From assembly GCA_963830495.1 (NCBI GenBank), contig CAWHMS010000001.1, positions 1 through 64,000 of the forward strand: a DNA stretch of 64,000 bases. Reading direction: 5' to 3'. This DNA is from CAWHMS01 sp963830495 (GTDB taxonomy: Bacteria; Actinomycetota; Actinomycetes; Propionibacteriales; Nocardioidaceae). This document shows, piece after piece, positions 25,840 through 33,522 of this stretch. The notes beneath the pieces were generated by a model that worked only from the letters and a program-made list of their open reading frames with translations, searched no databases and was not told the DNA's origin. A program made the position numbers and the translations under genes. Each line of letters starts with the position of its first letter. Position 1 is the stretch's first letter.

Positions 25840-27065
25840 CCGGTCAAGTCGTCCCATCCACGGATCATGCGGATCTGGCTGACGCCGAGGTAGCGGGAGG
25901 CGAAGCCGGCCTCGCAGTACGCCAGGTAGAACTCCCAGGTACGGCGGAAGTTCTCGTCATACCTGATGGCCTCGATCTGGTCCCAGTTGGCGTTGAAGGT
26001 CGTGCGCCAGCGCCGAAGCGTCTCGGCATAATGCACGCCCAGCTCGCGGCGGTCGGTGATCCGGAGTCCGGTGTGCTCGGCGCAGACCTCCTCGATCGCC
26101 CGGATGGAGGGGATGAGGCCGCCGGGGAAGATGTGCTTCTGGATCCAGCCGTAGGAGTTGCGAGTCGCGAGCATCCGCTCATGGCTCATCAGGATCGCCT
26201 GCACCGCGACGCGGCCGCCGGGCGCCAGCCGCTGGTCAATGGTGGTGAAGTACGACGGCCAGAACTGCTCGCCGACGGCTTCGATCATCTCGATGCTGAC
26301 GATGGCGTCGAACTCACCGCGCACGTCTCGGTAGTCCCGGACCTCGACGTGGGCCAGGTCGTCGAGTCCGAGCTCCTTGATCCGCTCGTTGGCGAGCTCG
26401 GCCTGCTGGGCCGACAACGTGATCGAGGTCACGTGCGCGCCACGCTGCGCCGCCCGGATCGCGAGCGAACCCCAGCCACTGCCGATCTCGAGCACCCGGG
26501 TGCCGGCGCGCACCTCGGCGTAGTCGAGGATCCCGTCGATCTTGCGCTGTTGCGCGCTCTCCAGGGACTCGTTGGCGGGGTCGACGAACCATGCGGACGA
26601 GTAGGTCATCGTGTCGTCGAGGAAGAGCCGGAAGAGCGCGTTGGACATGTCGTAGTGGGCTTCGATGTTGCTCTTGGCGCCCTCGCGCGTGTTGTGCGTG
26701 TGGTGCGGGATGCGCCGGTCGACCACGGCTCTCAGCGTGCGGATCGGGCCGGGCACAAGCGTGGCCAGGCGGGCTGCGAAAGGGGTGAGCAAGTCGGCCA
26801 GGTCGGTGCCCGGTCCGGGCCTCCACTCGCCGGCGACGTACGCCTCACCGAAGGCCATCTTGGCGTCGCGGCCGAGCCGCCGGTAGAACGCGCGCGGGTC
26901 GACGATCTCGAACTCGGGAGTGGCAGCACCGTCGGGCCCCCACGCGGAGCCGTCGGGAAACGTGAATCGGACCGGCACCCGCCGAGCTGCCGCGCGCACG
27001 ATCCCCCGGGCGACGGCGCCGGCTAGGGCGTCGCGTGCACGCTGCGGGAGAGTGGACTGGCTCAC
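25836..27065 (-). CDS. Cyclopropane-fatty-acyl-phospholipid synthase family methyltransferase
   Basis: This 409-residue SAM-dependent methyltransferase shows EAHYDMSNALFRLFLDDTMT, then the SAM motif VLEIGSGWGSLAIRAA, then VSIEMIEAVGEQFWPSYF and HIFPGGLIPS. This is the CFAS layout acting on unsaturated acyl chains of membrane lipids. It starts at GTG 27065 and is the first gene of a run including lipB, lipA, DUF4191, the flavin oxidoreductase and DUF1365. The product could be a cyclopropane or a methyl-branched acid. The sequence does not decide. Confidence 0.88.
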   Translation of the reverse strand: MSQSTLPQRARDALAGAVARGIVRAAARRVPVRFTFPDGSAWGPDGAATPEFEIVDPRAFYRRLGRDAKMAFGEAYVAGEWRPGPGTDLADLLTPFAARLATLVPGPIRTLRAVVDRRIPHHTHNTREGAKSNIEAHYDMSNALFRLFLDDTMTYSSAWFVDPANESLESAQQRKIDGILDYAEVRAGTRVLEIGSGWGSLAIRAAQRGAHVTSITLSAQQAELANERIKELGLDDLAHVEVRDYRDVRGEFDAIVSIEMIEAVGEQFWPSYFTTIDQRLAPGGRVAVQAILMSHERMLATRNSYGWIQKHIFPGGLIPSIRAIEEVCAEHTGLRITDRRELGVHYAETLRRWRTTFNANWDQIEAIRYDENFRRTWEFYLAYCEAGFASRYLGVSQIRMIRGWDDLTG

Positions 27066-27231
27066 GGTGCTCCTGGTCGATAGGTCGGTCGGCTGGCACC
27101 AGGGTAGGCGGCTGCTGGGAAGACCCGCCGGGTGACGAGACCAGTTCGTCGCGGCGGCGCCCGGCGGATTGCGGCGGCATGCCTGTGGACAACCGCCGCG
27201 CCGCCGGGCCGACCTGGGTCAGGCTAGGGCG

Positions 27232-27918
27232 ATGCGCCGCCACCGCCGCCGACGACACCTCCCCATGGTCGTGCCCTGGACGGCTGCCGCGGTGGTGGCG
27301 CTCACGGCGGTGTACGTCGTCGCGTGGCTCGGCCTGCCGCAGCGACAGCCACGTGCGCCCGCCGTCGCCCCGACGATCGCCGACAGTGTGTCTGGGACGT
27401 CCGGGCAGGTCGCGCGGCCGGGGCCCGGCTCGAGCGGCGCGACCGGCTCCTCGAGCGGCTCGACCGACCCCTCGCCCGGCTCCGCGGATCCGGCCGGCTC
27501 GGGTGACTCGACCGGGACGGCGGAAGCGACGGACCGCTGGCAGCGCGTGCTGACGCGCTTGGACAGGCATCGAAGCAGCGCCTGGCGGACCGGCCGCGCT
27601 GCTGGTCTGCGTCGGGTCTGGACCGCGACCTCGTCAGGCTTACGCCAGGACCGAGACATGCTCAGGGCGTACGCGGCTCGCGGGTTAGGTGTGCGGGGTG
27701 TCTCGCTGCAATTCGAGCGGCTGCGCCTCGTACGCAGCGGGCCTCACACGGCAGTGCTCGACTCCGTCGACCGACTCGGACACGCACGAGTGATGCGCCT
27801 CGAAGCGCCCAGCGGATCCGGGTCGAGGCGACTTCCTGCCGACCACCCGACGCGTCATCGCATCACGCTGGCGCTGACCGAGCAGGGTTGGCGGATCAGC
27901 GAGGTCAGGCAGCGCTGA
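27232..27918 (+). CDS. Membrane-anchored or secreted protein of unknown function
   Basis: This 228-residue protein begins with Arg/His-rich MRRHRRRRHLPM. A hydrophobic segment follows (VPWTAAAVVALTAVYVVAWL) that can act as signal anchor. Then comes a Gly/Ser/Asp-rich linker (about residues 45-100) and a C-terminal domain of about 125 residues rich in Arg. ATG 27232 has AGGCTAGGGCG just upstream. It is divergent from the cyclopropane-synthase operon. No family is recognised. Confidence 0.65.
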   Translation: MRRHRRRRHLPMVVPWTAAAVVALTAVYVVAWLGLPQRQPRAPAVAPTIADSVSGTSGQVARPGPGSSGATGSSSGSTDPSPGSADPAGSGDSTGTAEATDRWQRVLTRLDRHRSSAWRTGRAAGLRRVWTATSSGLRQDRDMLRAYAARGLGVRGVSLQFERLRLVRSGPHTAVLDSVDRLGHARVMRLEAPSGSGSRRLPADHPTRHRITLALTEQGWRISEVRQR

Positions 27919-27959
27919 CCCCGATCACCCCGGCGCGGTGGGAGCGCCCGAGGCGCGCG

Positions 27960-28844
27960 TCAGCCGGCGGCAGCGAGCTGGTCCTGGATTGTCGGATGCT
28001 TGAACTCATGGCCCGCCTCCATGAGCCGCTTGGGTTGTGCTCTGATGCTGCCGAGCGGCATGTCGGCGAGTCCGCCGAGCGCCATGCGCAGTGCGAACCC
28101 TGGTGCCATCAGGAGAGTCGGCCGCCGCAGCTGCCTGCCCAGGGCCTCGGTGAACTCTGCATTGGTTGCCGGGATGGGGGCGACCACGTTGAAGGGGCCG
28201 CTGAGCGACGGGTCCTCGATGAGGCGCATGACGCTACCGAGATAGTCCTCCAGCGAGACGGTGGCGAACCACTGTTGGCCCGATCCGAGCCGAGCCCCCA
28301 GACCGACCTTGAAGGGCAGGCTGATGATCCTCAGGACACCGCCGCTGGAGTCCAGTACCGCGGCTGTGCGAGCTATCGCCACGCGTACGCCGGCGTCTCG
28401 CGCCGGGGTCGTGGCCGCCTCCCACGCCAGGCAGACGCGAGCCAGGAAGGTGTCGCCCGCGGGGGAGTCCTCGTCGACCTGGTGGTCGTGGTGAAACCCG
28501 TAGAAGTCGATGCCACTGGCATTGACCAGATCGGGCTTGCGGGCGGAGGCAGCGATGGCAGTCGCCAGCGTCCCCGTCGTCGAGGTGCGGCTGTGGGTGA
28601 GGGTGTCGCGGTAGGAGCTCGTCCATGGCCAGTGCGCGATCGGCGCCCCGGCGAGATTGACGACCACATCGGAGGACTCGATGAGATCGGCGTCGACGGA
28701 GGCGGAGTCGGGATCCCAACGGACCTGGTCGGGGCTGCGCGGGTCCGAGCGGACGAGCTGCGTCACCGTGTGTCCTGCTTCGGTGAGTCGAGCGCGCAGC
28801 GCCGTACCGAGGAAGCCCGACGAGCCTGCCGTGAGGATCTGCAT
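27960..28844 (-). CDS. TIGR01777 family NAD-dependent epimerase/SDR
   Basis: This 294-residue extended SDR begins with the NAD motif MQILTAGSSGFLGTALRARL. It continues with DVVVNLAGAPIAHWPW and VNASGIDFYGFH, and ends in the DUF1731-type C-terminus (GPFNVVAPIPATNAEFTEAL to the end). This is the TIGR01777 family, the Rv2216 type in mycobacteria, which lies between dlaT and lipB as here. Substrate and role are unknown. It is convergent with the upstream 228-residue protein gene. Confidence 0.85.
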   Translation of the reverse strand: MQILTAGSSGFLGTALRARLTEAGHTVTQLVRSDPRSPDQVRWDPDSASVDADLIESSDVVVNLAGAPIAHWPWTSSYRDTLTHSRTSTTGTLATAIAASARKPDLVNASGIDFYGFHHDHQVDEDSPAGDTFLARVCLAWEAATTPARDAGVRVAIARTAAVLDSSGGVLRIISLPFKVGLGARLGSGQQWFATVSLEDYLGSVMRLIEDPSLSGPFNVVAPIPATNAEFTEALGRQLRRPTLLMAPGFALRMALGGLADMPLGSIRAQPKRLMEAGHEFKHPTIQDQLAAAG

Positions 28845-28918
28845 GGCTCCATCCTGCCCTGCCTTGGAAACGGTGAAACGACGCTGCAACCGGCCGTGGG
28901 AGTGGCTAGCGTCGGGCC

Positions 28919-29371
28919 GTGCCCACCTACGATTACCGCCGCCGCGTGGCCTGCTACGTGACGCGGACCACCGAGCACGGCGAGGAGCTGCTCGTCTTCG
29001 ATCACCACCCCGACTTCGATAACCCGGACGACCCGAGTGGCACCCAGGTCCCGGCCGGCGGGATGTTGCCGTTCGAGGCGATCGATGCGGCGGCTGCCCG
29101 CGAGGTGCTCGAGGAGACCGGAGTAGGGGACGTGTCGTTCGTCGAGCAGGTGGGTTTCGTCGAGGTCGGCCTGGACGCGGCTGGTGGGCCGTCGATGACG
29201 ACGTACGTGCACCTGCGGGCAGCCAGTGACGGGCCGGCGCGGTGGGAGCACCAGGTCGGCGGCGGGGGCGAGGATTCGGGCATGACGTTCCTATGCCGCT
29301 GGGCGCCACTACCCCTGGAGTTCGAGCTCACCGGAGGCCAAGGCCAGTTCCTCGACGCCGTCCTCGCCTAA
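28919..29371 (+). CDS. NUDIX hydrolase
   Basis: This 150-residue protein starts at GTG 28919. The Nudix box is visible as GGMLPFEAIDAAAAREVLEE, then TGVGD, so a nucleoside diphosphate-linked substrate is expected. It is divergent from the TIGR01777 gene with 74 bases between, and convergent with sucB across the repeat array. The exact substrate is unknown. Confidence 0.85.
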   Translation: MPTYDYRRRVACYVTRTTEHGEELLVFDHHPDFDNPDDPSGTQVPAGGMLPFEAIDAAAAREVLEETGVGDVSFVEQVGFVEVGLDAAGGPSMTTYVHLRAASDGPARWEHQVGGGGEDSGMTFLCRWAPLPLEFELTGGQGQFLDAVLA

Positions 29372-29380
29372 CCCTTTTCC

Positions 29381-29538
29381 GCCGAGAGGCCACCTAGTTC
29401 CCCTCGAGTGGCCACCTTGTTCCTGCCGAGCGGTCAGCTTGTTCCCGGCCAGCCCGGGAGGCGCAGTTCCGGCGGGAAGAACCTGACCTCTCGACGGGGA
29501 GAACTGGCCTCTCGCGGGGAAGAACCTGATCTCTCGAC
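29381..29538. repeat. 22-bp repeat array, locus A (3 inverted + 3 direct units)
   Basis: Units on the minus strand lie at 29381-29402, 29403-29424 and 29425-29446. Units on the plus strand lie at 29474-29495, 29496-29515 and 29516-29538. Each reads GGGAASAANNT followed by GRCCNCTCGRC with small changes. The two halves point outward from 29447-29473, so the transcript can fold into a long stem. It lies between the convergent NUDIX and sucB genes. Confidence 0.8.
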
Positions 29539-29554
29539 GGGACCTCGGGGGAGG

Positions 29555-31567
29555 TCAGTTGCCGAGCTCGGACTCGAAGTTGGCTTCCTCGAGACGTTGC
29601 TTGACCGCGCCCAGGAACCGTGCGGCGTCGGCCCCATCGACCAGCCGGTGGTCATACGTCAACGCCAGATAGCACATCTGGCGTACGGCGATCGTCTCGC
29701 CCAGGTTGGAATCGTCGATCACCACCGGCCGCTTCACCACCGTGCCGGTGCCGAGGATCGCCACCTGGGGCTGGTTGATGATCGGCGTGTCGAACAATGC
29801 TCCGCGGCTGCCCGTGTTGGTCAGGGTGAACGTGCCACCGGACAGCTCGTCCGGGCCGATCTTGTTGTCCCGGGTGCGCTCAGCCAGGTCCGCGATCTTG
29901 CGCGCCAACCCTGCGATCGACAGGTCGCCCGCCCCCTTGATCACGGGCACCAGCAGGCCGCGTTCGGTGTCGACGGCGACACCGAGGTGCTCACCGTCGT
30001 GGTAGGTGACGGTGCCCTCGTCGGTGTCGATCGACGCGTTGACCTGCGGGTAGCTCTTGAGCGCGTCGATCGCCGCCTTGGCGAAGAACGGCAGGAACGA
30101 AAGCTTCACGCCCTCACGCTGCTGGAACTGACCCTTGTACCGGTCGCGCAGTCGCGAGATCGCCGTGACGTCCACCTCGACCACGGTCGTCAGCTGTGCG
30201 CTGACCTGGAGCGACTCCACCATCCGCGCCGCGATCACCTTGCGCAGCCGGCTGAGCTTCTCCGTCTTGCCACGCAGCGGGCTCGGCGCGGCCGAGGCAG
30301 CGGGTGCCTTGTCCGCGCCCTTCTCCGCCGCAGCCGCGTCAGCAGTCGCGGGCTCGGAGGCCTTCTTGGCCTCCTCGGCGGCGGCGAGCACGTCTTGCTT
30401 GCGGATCCGACCGCCGACGCCGGTCCCCTCGATCGACGACAGATCGACGCTGTGCTGCGCTGCCAGCTTGCGCACCAACGGGGTGACGTAGCTCGTGGCT
30501 TCGCCAGCCGCCGGCTTCGACTCGGGCTCCGGCTTGGTCTGCGGTCGCTCCTCCGCCTTGGCCGCAGCGTGCGACGGCGCCCGCTGCTCCGTCTCCTCCG
30601 CAGCCTCGGGCTCTCCCTTGTGCGCTGGCTCCGCCTCTGCCTCCTGCTCCGGCTCCGCCTCTGCCTCCTGCTCAGCTTCGGCCTCGGGTGCGGCCTGCTC
30701 CTGGGGGGCGCTCGTGTCACCACCGTCGGGCGAATCCGACGTACCCCCTGCAGCACCTTCGGCGCCGATCAACGCCAGTACGGCGCCCACGTCGACCGTC
30801 TCGTCCTCGCTGACCTTGATCTCCAGCAGCGTGCCGGCGACGGGGGAGGGGATCTCGGTGTCGACCTTGTCGGTCGAGACCTCGAGCAGTGGCTCGTCGA
30901 CCGCGACCTCGTCGCCGACGGACTTCAGCCACTGGGTGACGGTGCCTTCGGTGACGCTCTCGCCGAGCTCGGGAAGCGTCACCTCGCTGGCCGAGCCATC
31001 CGAAGCGGACTGTGCCCTGCCCTGAGCGGCCGGCTGTTGCTCTGACGGCGACTCCTGGAAGCTCTGGGACTCAGCCGCCGGCGCGGTTTCAGAGTCCTCC
31101 CGCTCCTGCTTCTCCTCCGGCGTGGGCTCAGCCGACTGCTGCTCTTGTTCCTCGTCCGAAGCAGAGTCGGCCGACTGCTGCTCTTGTTCCTCGTCCGAAG
31201 CAGAGTCGGCCGACTGCTGCTCCGAGCTCGCTTCGGCCTCTCCCTGCGCTTCTGCGGACGCATCCTCACCGGACTGCCGGCCGGCTTCCTCGCCTCCGGC
31301 TGACGCACCGGAGCCGGCGGGCGCCTCACCCTCGCCCCCGATGACGGCCAGGATCGCCCCGACCTCGATGGTTTCGTCCTCGCTCGCCTTGATCTCCAAC
31401 AGGGTGCCGGCGACGGGGGAGGGGATCTCGGTGTCGACCTTGTCGGTCGAGACCTCGAGCAGTGGCTCGTCGACCGCGACCTCGTCGCCGACGGACTTCA
31501 GCCACTGGGTGACGGTGCCTTCGGTGACGCTCTCGCCGAGCGCGGGCAGGGTTACTTCAGTCGCCAT
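29555..31567 (-). CDS. sucB: 2-oxoglutarate dehydrogenase E2 component (dihydrolipoyl succinyltransferase)
   Basis: This 670-residue E2 subunit has two lipoyl domains (about residues 1-77 and 196-275), each with the lipoylated lysine in STDKVDTEIPSPV. Long acidic and Ala-rich linkers follow. A peripheral-subunit-binding domain (VTPLVRKLAAQHSVDLSSIE) is near residue 380, and the catalytic acyltransferase core has LTYDHRLVDGADAARFL near the end. ATG 31567 is the natural start. The two lipoyl domains are almost identical in DNA. The first linker holds a tandem repeat. lpdA lies just upstream. It could also serve other 2-oxoacid complexes. Confidence 0.93.
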   Translation of the reverse strand: MATEVTLPALGESVTEGTVTQWLKSVGDEVAVDEPLLEVSTDKVDTEIPSPVAGTLLEIKASEDETIEVGAILAVIGGEGEAPAGSGASAGGEEAGRQSGEDASAEAQGEAEASSEQQSADSASDEEQEQQSADSASDEEQEQQSAEPTPEEKQEREDSETAPAAESQSFQESPSEQQPAAQGRAQSASDGSASEVTLPELGESVTEGTVTQWLKSVGDEVAVDEPLLEVSTDKVDTEIPSPVAGTLLEIKVSEDETVDVGAVLALIGAEGAAGGTSDSPDGGDTSAPQEQAAPEAEAEQEAEAEPEQEAEAEPAHKGEPEAAEETEQRAPSHAAAKAEERPQTKPEPESKPAAGEATSYVTPLVRKLAAQHSVDLSSIEGTGVGGRIRKQDVLAAAEEAKKASEPATADAAAAEKGADKAPAASAAPSPLRGKTEKLSRLRKVIAARMVESLQVSAQLTTVVEVDVTAISRLRDRYKGQFQQREGVKLSFLPFFAKAAIDALKSYPQVNASIDTDEGTVTYHDGEHLGVAVDTERGLLVPVIKGAGDLSIAGLARKIADLAERTRDNKIGPDELSGGTFTLTNTGSRGALFDTPIINQPQVAILGTGTVVKRPVVIDDSNLGETIAVRQMCYLALTYDHRLVDGADAARFLGAVKQRLEEANFESELGN
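31131..31223. repeat. 39-bp tandem repeat in sucB linker
   Basis: A 39-bp unit occurs at 31131-31169 and, as an exact copy, at 31170-31208. A partial third copy follows to about 31223. It encodes the repeated acidic segment QQSADSASDEEQE between the lipoyl domains. Confidence 0.85.
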
Positions 31568-31634
31568 GTCGATCGAGGTCCTCTTCCAGTGAGGTGGTGT
31601 CCGCGGTACGTCGAGCCTCAGCCTACGACGATCC

Positions 31635-33020
31635 TCAGGAGTGCGCGTGGAGTGGTTTTCCGGCCAGCGCGAGGTGCGCTTCGCCCAGCGCTTCGTTCTG
31701 CGTGGGATGCATGTGGACCAAGGATGCGACGTCACTCGGGAAGGCGTCCCAGTTGTAGATCAGCTGGGCCTCGCCGATGAGCTCGCCGACCCGCGCACCC
31801 ACCATGTGCACGCCCACGACCGGACCCTCCTTGACCCGGACCAGCTTGACGAAGCCCTGAGTCTTGAGGATCTGGCTCTTGCCGTTGCCACCGAGGTCGT
31901 AGGTCAGACTCTCGACGCCGTCGTCGCCGTACCGCTCCTTCGCACCGGCCTCGGTGAGACCGACGGATGCCACTTCGGGATCGCAATACGTGACCCGCGG
32001 GATGCCGGCCTCGTCGATGGTCGCCGGACCGAGCCCGGCGATCTCCTCGGCGACGAAGATGCCCTGCTGGAAGCCTCGGTGCGCGAGCTGCAGTCCGGGC
32101 ACGATGTCGCCCACCGCGAAGACCCCCGCCACATTCGTGCGCAAGCGCTCGTCCGTCAGCACGAAGCCGCGATCCATGCCGATCCCGACCCCCTCGTAGC
32201 CCATGTCCGCCGTGTTCGGTCCCCGGCCGACAGCGACCAGCAGCAGGTCCGCGTCGAACGTCTCGCCGCCTTCCACCGAGACGCGGACTCCGGCGTCCGT
32301 GTGCTCGACACCGGTGAACGGCGTACCGGTCTTGAACGCGATCTTACGTTTGCGGAAGGCGCGCTCCACCGCCTTCGAGCAGGCGTCGTCCTCCGACGGC
32401 ACCAGTCTCGGCAGCGCCTCGACGATCGTCACGTCGACGCCGAACGAGCGCCATGCCGAGGCGAACTCCACGCCGATGACGCCACCACCGAGCACGACCG
32501 CCCGCTCGGGGAGCGAGTCCAGCTGCAGCGCATCCCAGGAGCCGAGCACCCGGATGCCGTCGAGCTCGAGCCCCGGCAGCGTCTTCGTGGAGGAGCCAGA
32601 CGCCAAGACGACGTGCCTGCCCTCGTACCAGGTGCCGTCGACCTCCACGGCCGTGGGCGACACCAACCGGCCGCGCCCCTCCACGACGGTGATGCCGCGC
32701 GACGAGATGAGGCCTTGCAGACCCTTGTAGAGCCGGCTCACGACCCCGTCCTTGTAGGCGTTGACGCCCTTGAGGTCGACGCCGTCCAGCGATGCGGTGA
32801 TGCCGAAGGTGTCCGACTCACGTACGGCGTCGGCCACCTCGCCGGCATGCAGCAGCGCCTTCGTCGGGATGCAGCCGCGATGCAGGCAGGTGCCGCCGAC
32901 CTTGTCCTCCTCGACCAGGGCAACGGTCAGACCGAGCTGCGCGGCACGCAGCGCACACGCGTAGCCCCCGCTGCCGCCGCCGAGGATGACCACGTCGAAG
33001 CCGGTGTCCTGTCCCGCCAC
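31635..33020 (-). CDS. lpdA: Dihydrolipoyl dehydrogenase
   Basis: This 461-residue flavoprotein disulfide reductase (E3) reoxidises dihydrolipoyl groups with NAD+. It shows the FAD motif VVILGGGSGGYACALRAAQ, the redox disulfide GGTCLHRGCIPTKALLH, and the C-terminal His-Glu pair in MHPTQNEALGEAHLA. It starts at GTG 33020. The sucB gene follows 67 bases downstream, and lipA and lipB are nearby, forming a lipoate-enzyme cluster. Confidence 0.95.
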   Translation of the reverse strand: MAGQDTGFDVVILGGGSGGYACALRAAQLGLTVALVEEDKVGGTCLHRGCIPTKALLHAGEVADAVRESDTFGITASLDGVDLKGVNAYKDGVVSRLYKGLQGLISSRGITVVEGRGRLVSPTAVEVDGTWYEGRHVVLASGSSTKTLPGLELDGIRVLGSWDALQLDSLPERAVVLGGGVIGVEFASAWRSFGVDVTIVEALPRLVPSEDDACSKAVERAFRKRKIAFKTGTPFTGVEHTDAGVRVSVEGGETFDADLLLVAVGRGPNTADMGYEGVGIGMDRGFVLTDERLRTNVAGVFAVGDIVPGLQLAHRGFQQGIFVAEEIAGLGPATIDEAGIPRVTYCDPEVASVGLTEAGAKERYGDDGVESLTYDLGGNGKSQILKTQGFVKLVRVKEGPVVGVHMVGARVGELIGEAQLIYNWDAFPSDVASLVHMHPTQNEALGEAHLALAGKPLHAHS

Positions 33021-33197
33021 GTCTCGCCTCCGCTGTCTCGCTCCGAGCGCCGCCTTCGGGCGGCCCGGCCATCATTGCAGCCAGCCAGGCTCGCGGCGGC
33101 GGCAGGTCGTGGGCCTGCCGACGTACGGCGTCCTGCCTTCGATCGAGCCATGCGACCGTCATACTTGATGACACGTACGAGCCGAGAGAGGTGGCTG

Positions 33198-33515
33198 ATG
33201 GCGCTGTTCCGGCGACGCCGCAAGGCCGGAACACTGCGCGCTGCGGACTCCGCGGACTCCCGTTACCTCACCGAGTGGATCGCGAGCCGGCGTGGCATCG
33301 AGGGGTACGTCGAGCCGCGCACCGCGGTCACCGACACCACCCTGCTGCTCGTCGCGATCGACGGCGAGTGGACGCGTCGTCGGGTGCCCTCGGTGGAGTG
33401 GGCGCACAGCTTCGCCAACAAGCACGGCATCCCGAGCTACGACGCCGGGGTGGTCGGCTATCCGGCCCGCATGCGGGAGTACAACCGTCGGCAGAAGGGC
33501 ACCGCGTCCGGCTGA
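33198..33515 (+). CDS. 105-residue conserved-type protein of unknown function
   Basis: This small basic protein begins MALFRRRRKAGTLRAADSAD and contains YLTEWIASRRGIEGYVEPRT, then LLLVAIDGEWTRRRVPSVEW. The AGAGAGG before the ATG is a fair ribosome binding site. It is divergent from lpdA and convergent with pepA, ending 7 bases from its stop. No characterised family is recognised. Compact size and clean codon use support a real gene. Confidence 0.7.
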   Translation: MALFRRRRKAGTLRAADSADSRYLTEWIASRRGIEGYVEPRTAVTDTTLLLVAIDGEWTRRRVPSVEWAHSFANKHGIPSYDAGVVGYPARMREYNRRQKGTASG

Positions 33516-33522
33516 GCTGTCG

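Noticed and set aside
29381..29538. CRISPR array
   Set aside because: The 22-bp units are directly adjacent or inverted, without unique spacers, and no cas gene is present.
29408..31045. A 545-codon open frame on the plus strand
   Set aside because: It is antisense to sucB, with Leu/Arg-rich low-complexity sequence from the repetitive linker.
31641..33515. A 624-codon open frame on the plus strand
   Set aside because: It lies antisense to lpdA. Only its last 105 codons, from 33198, look like a real gene.
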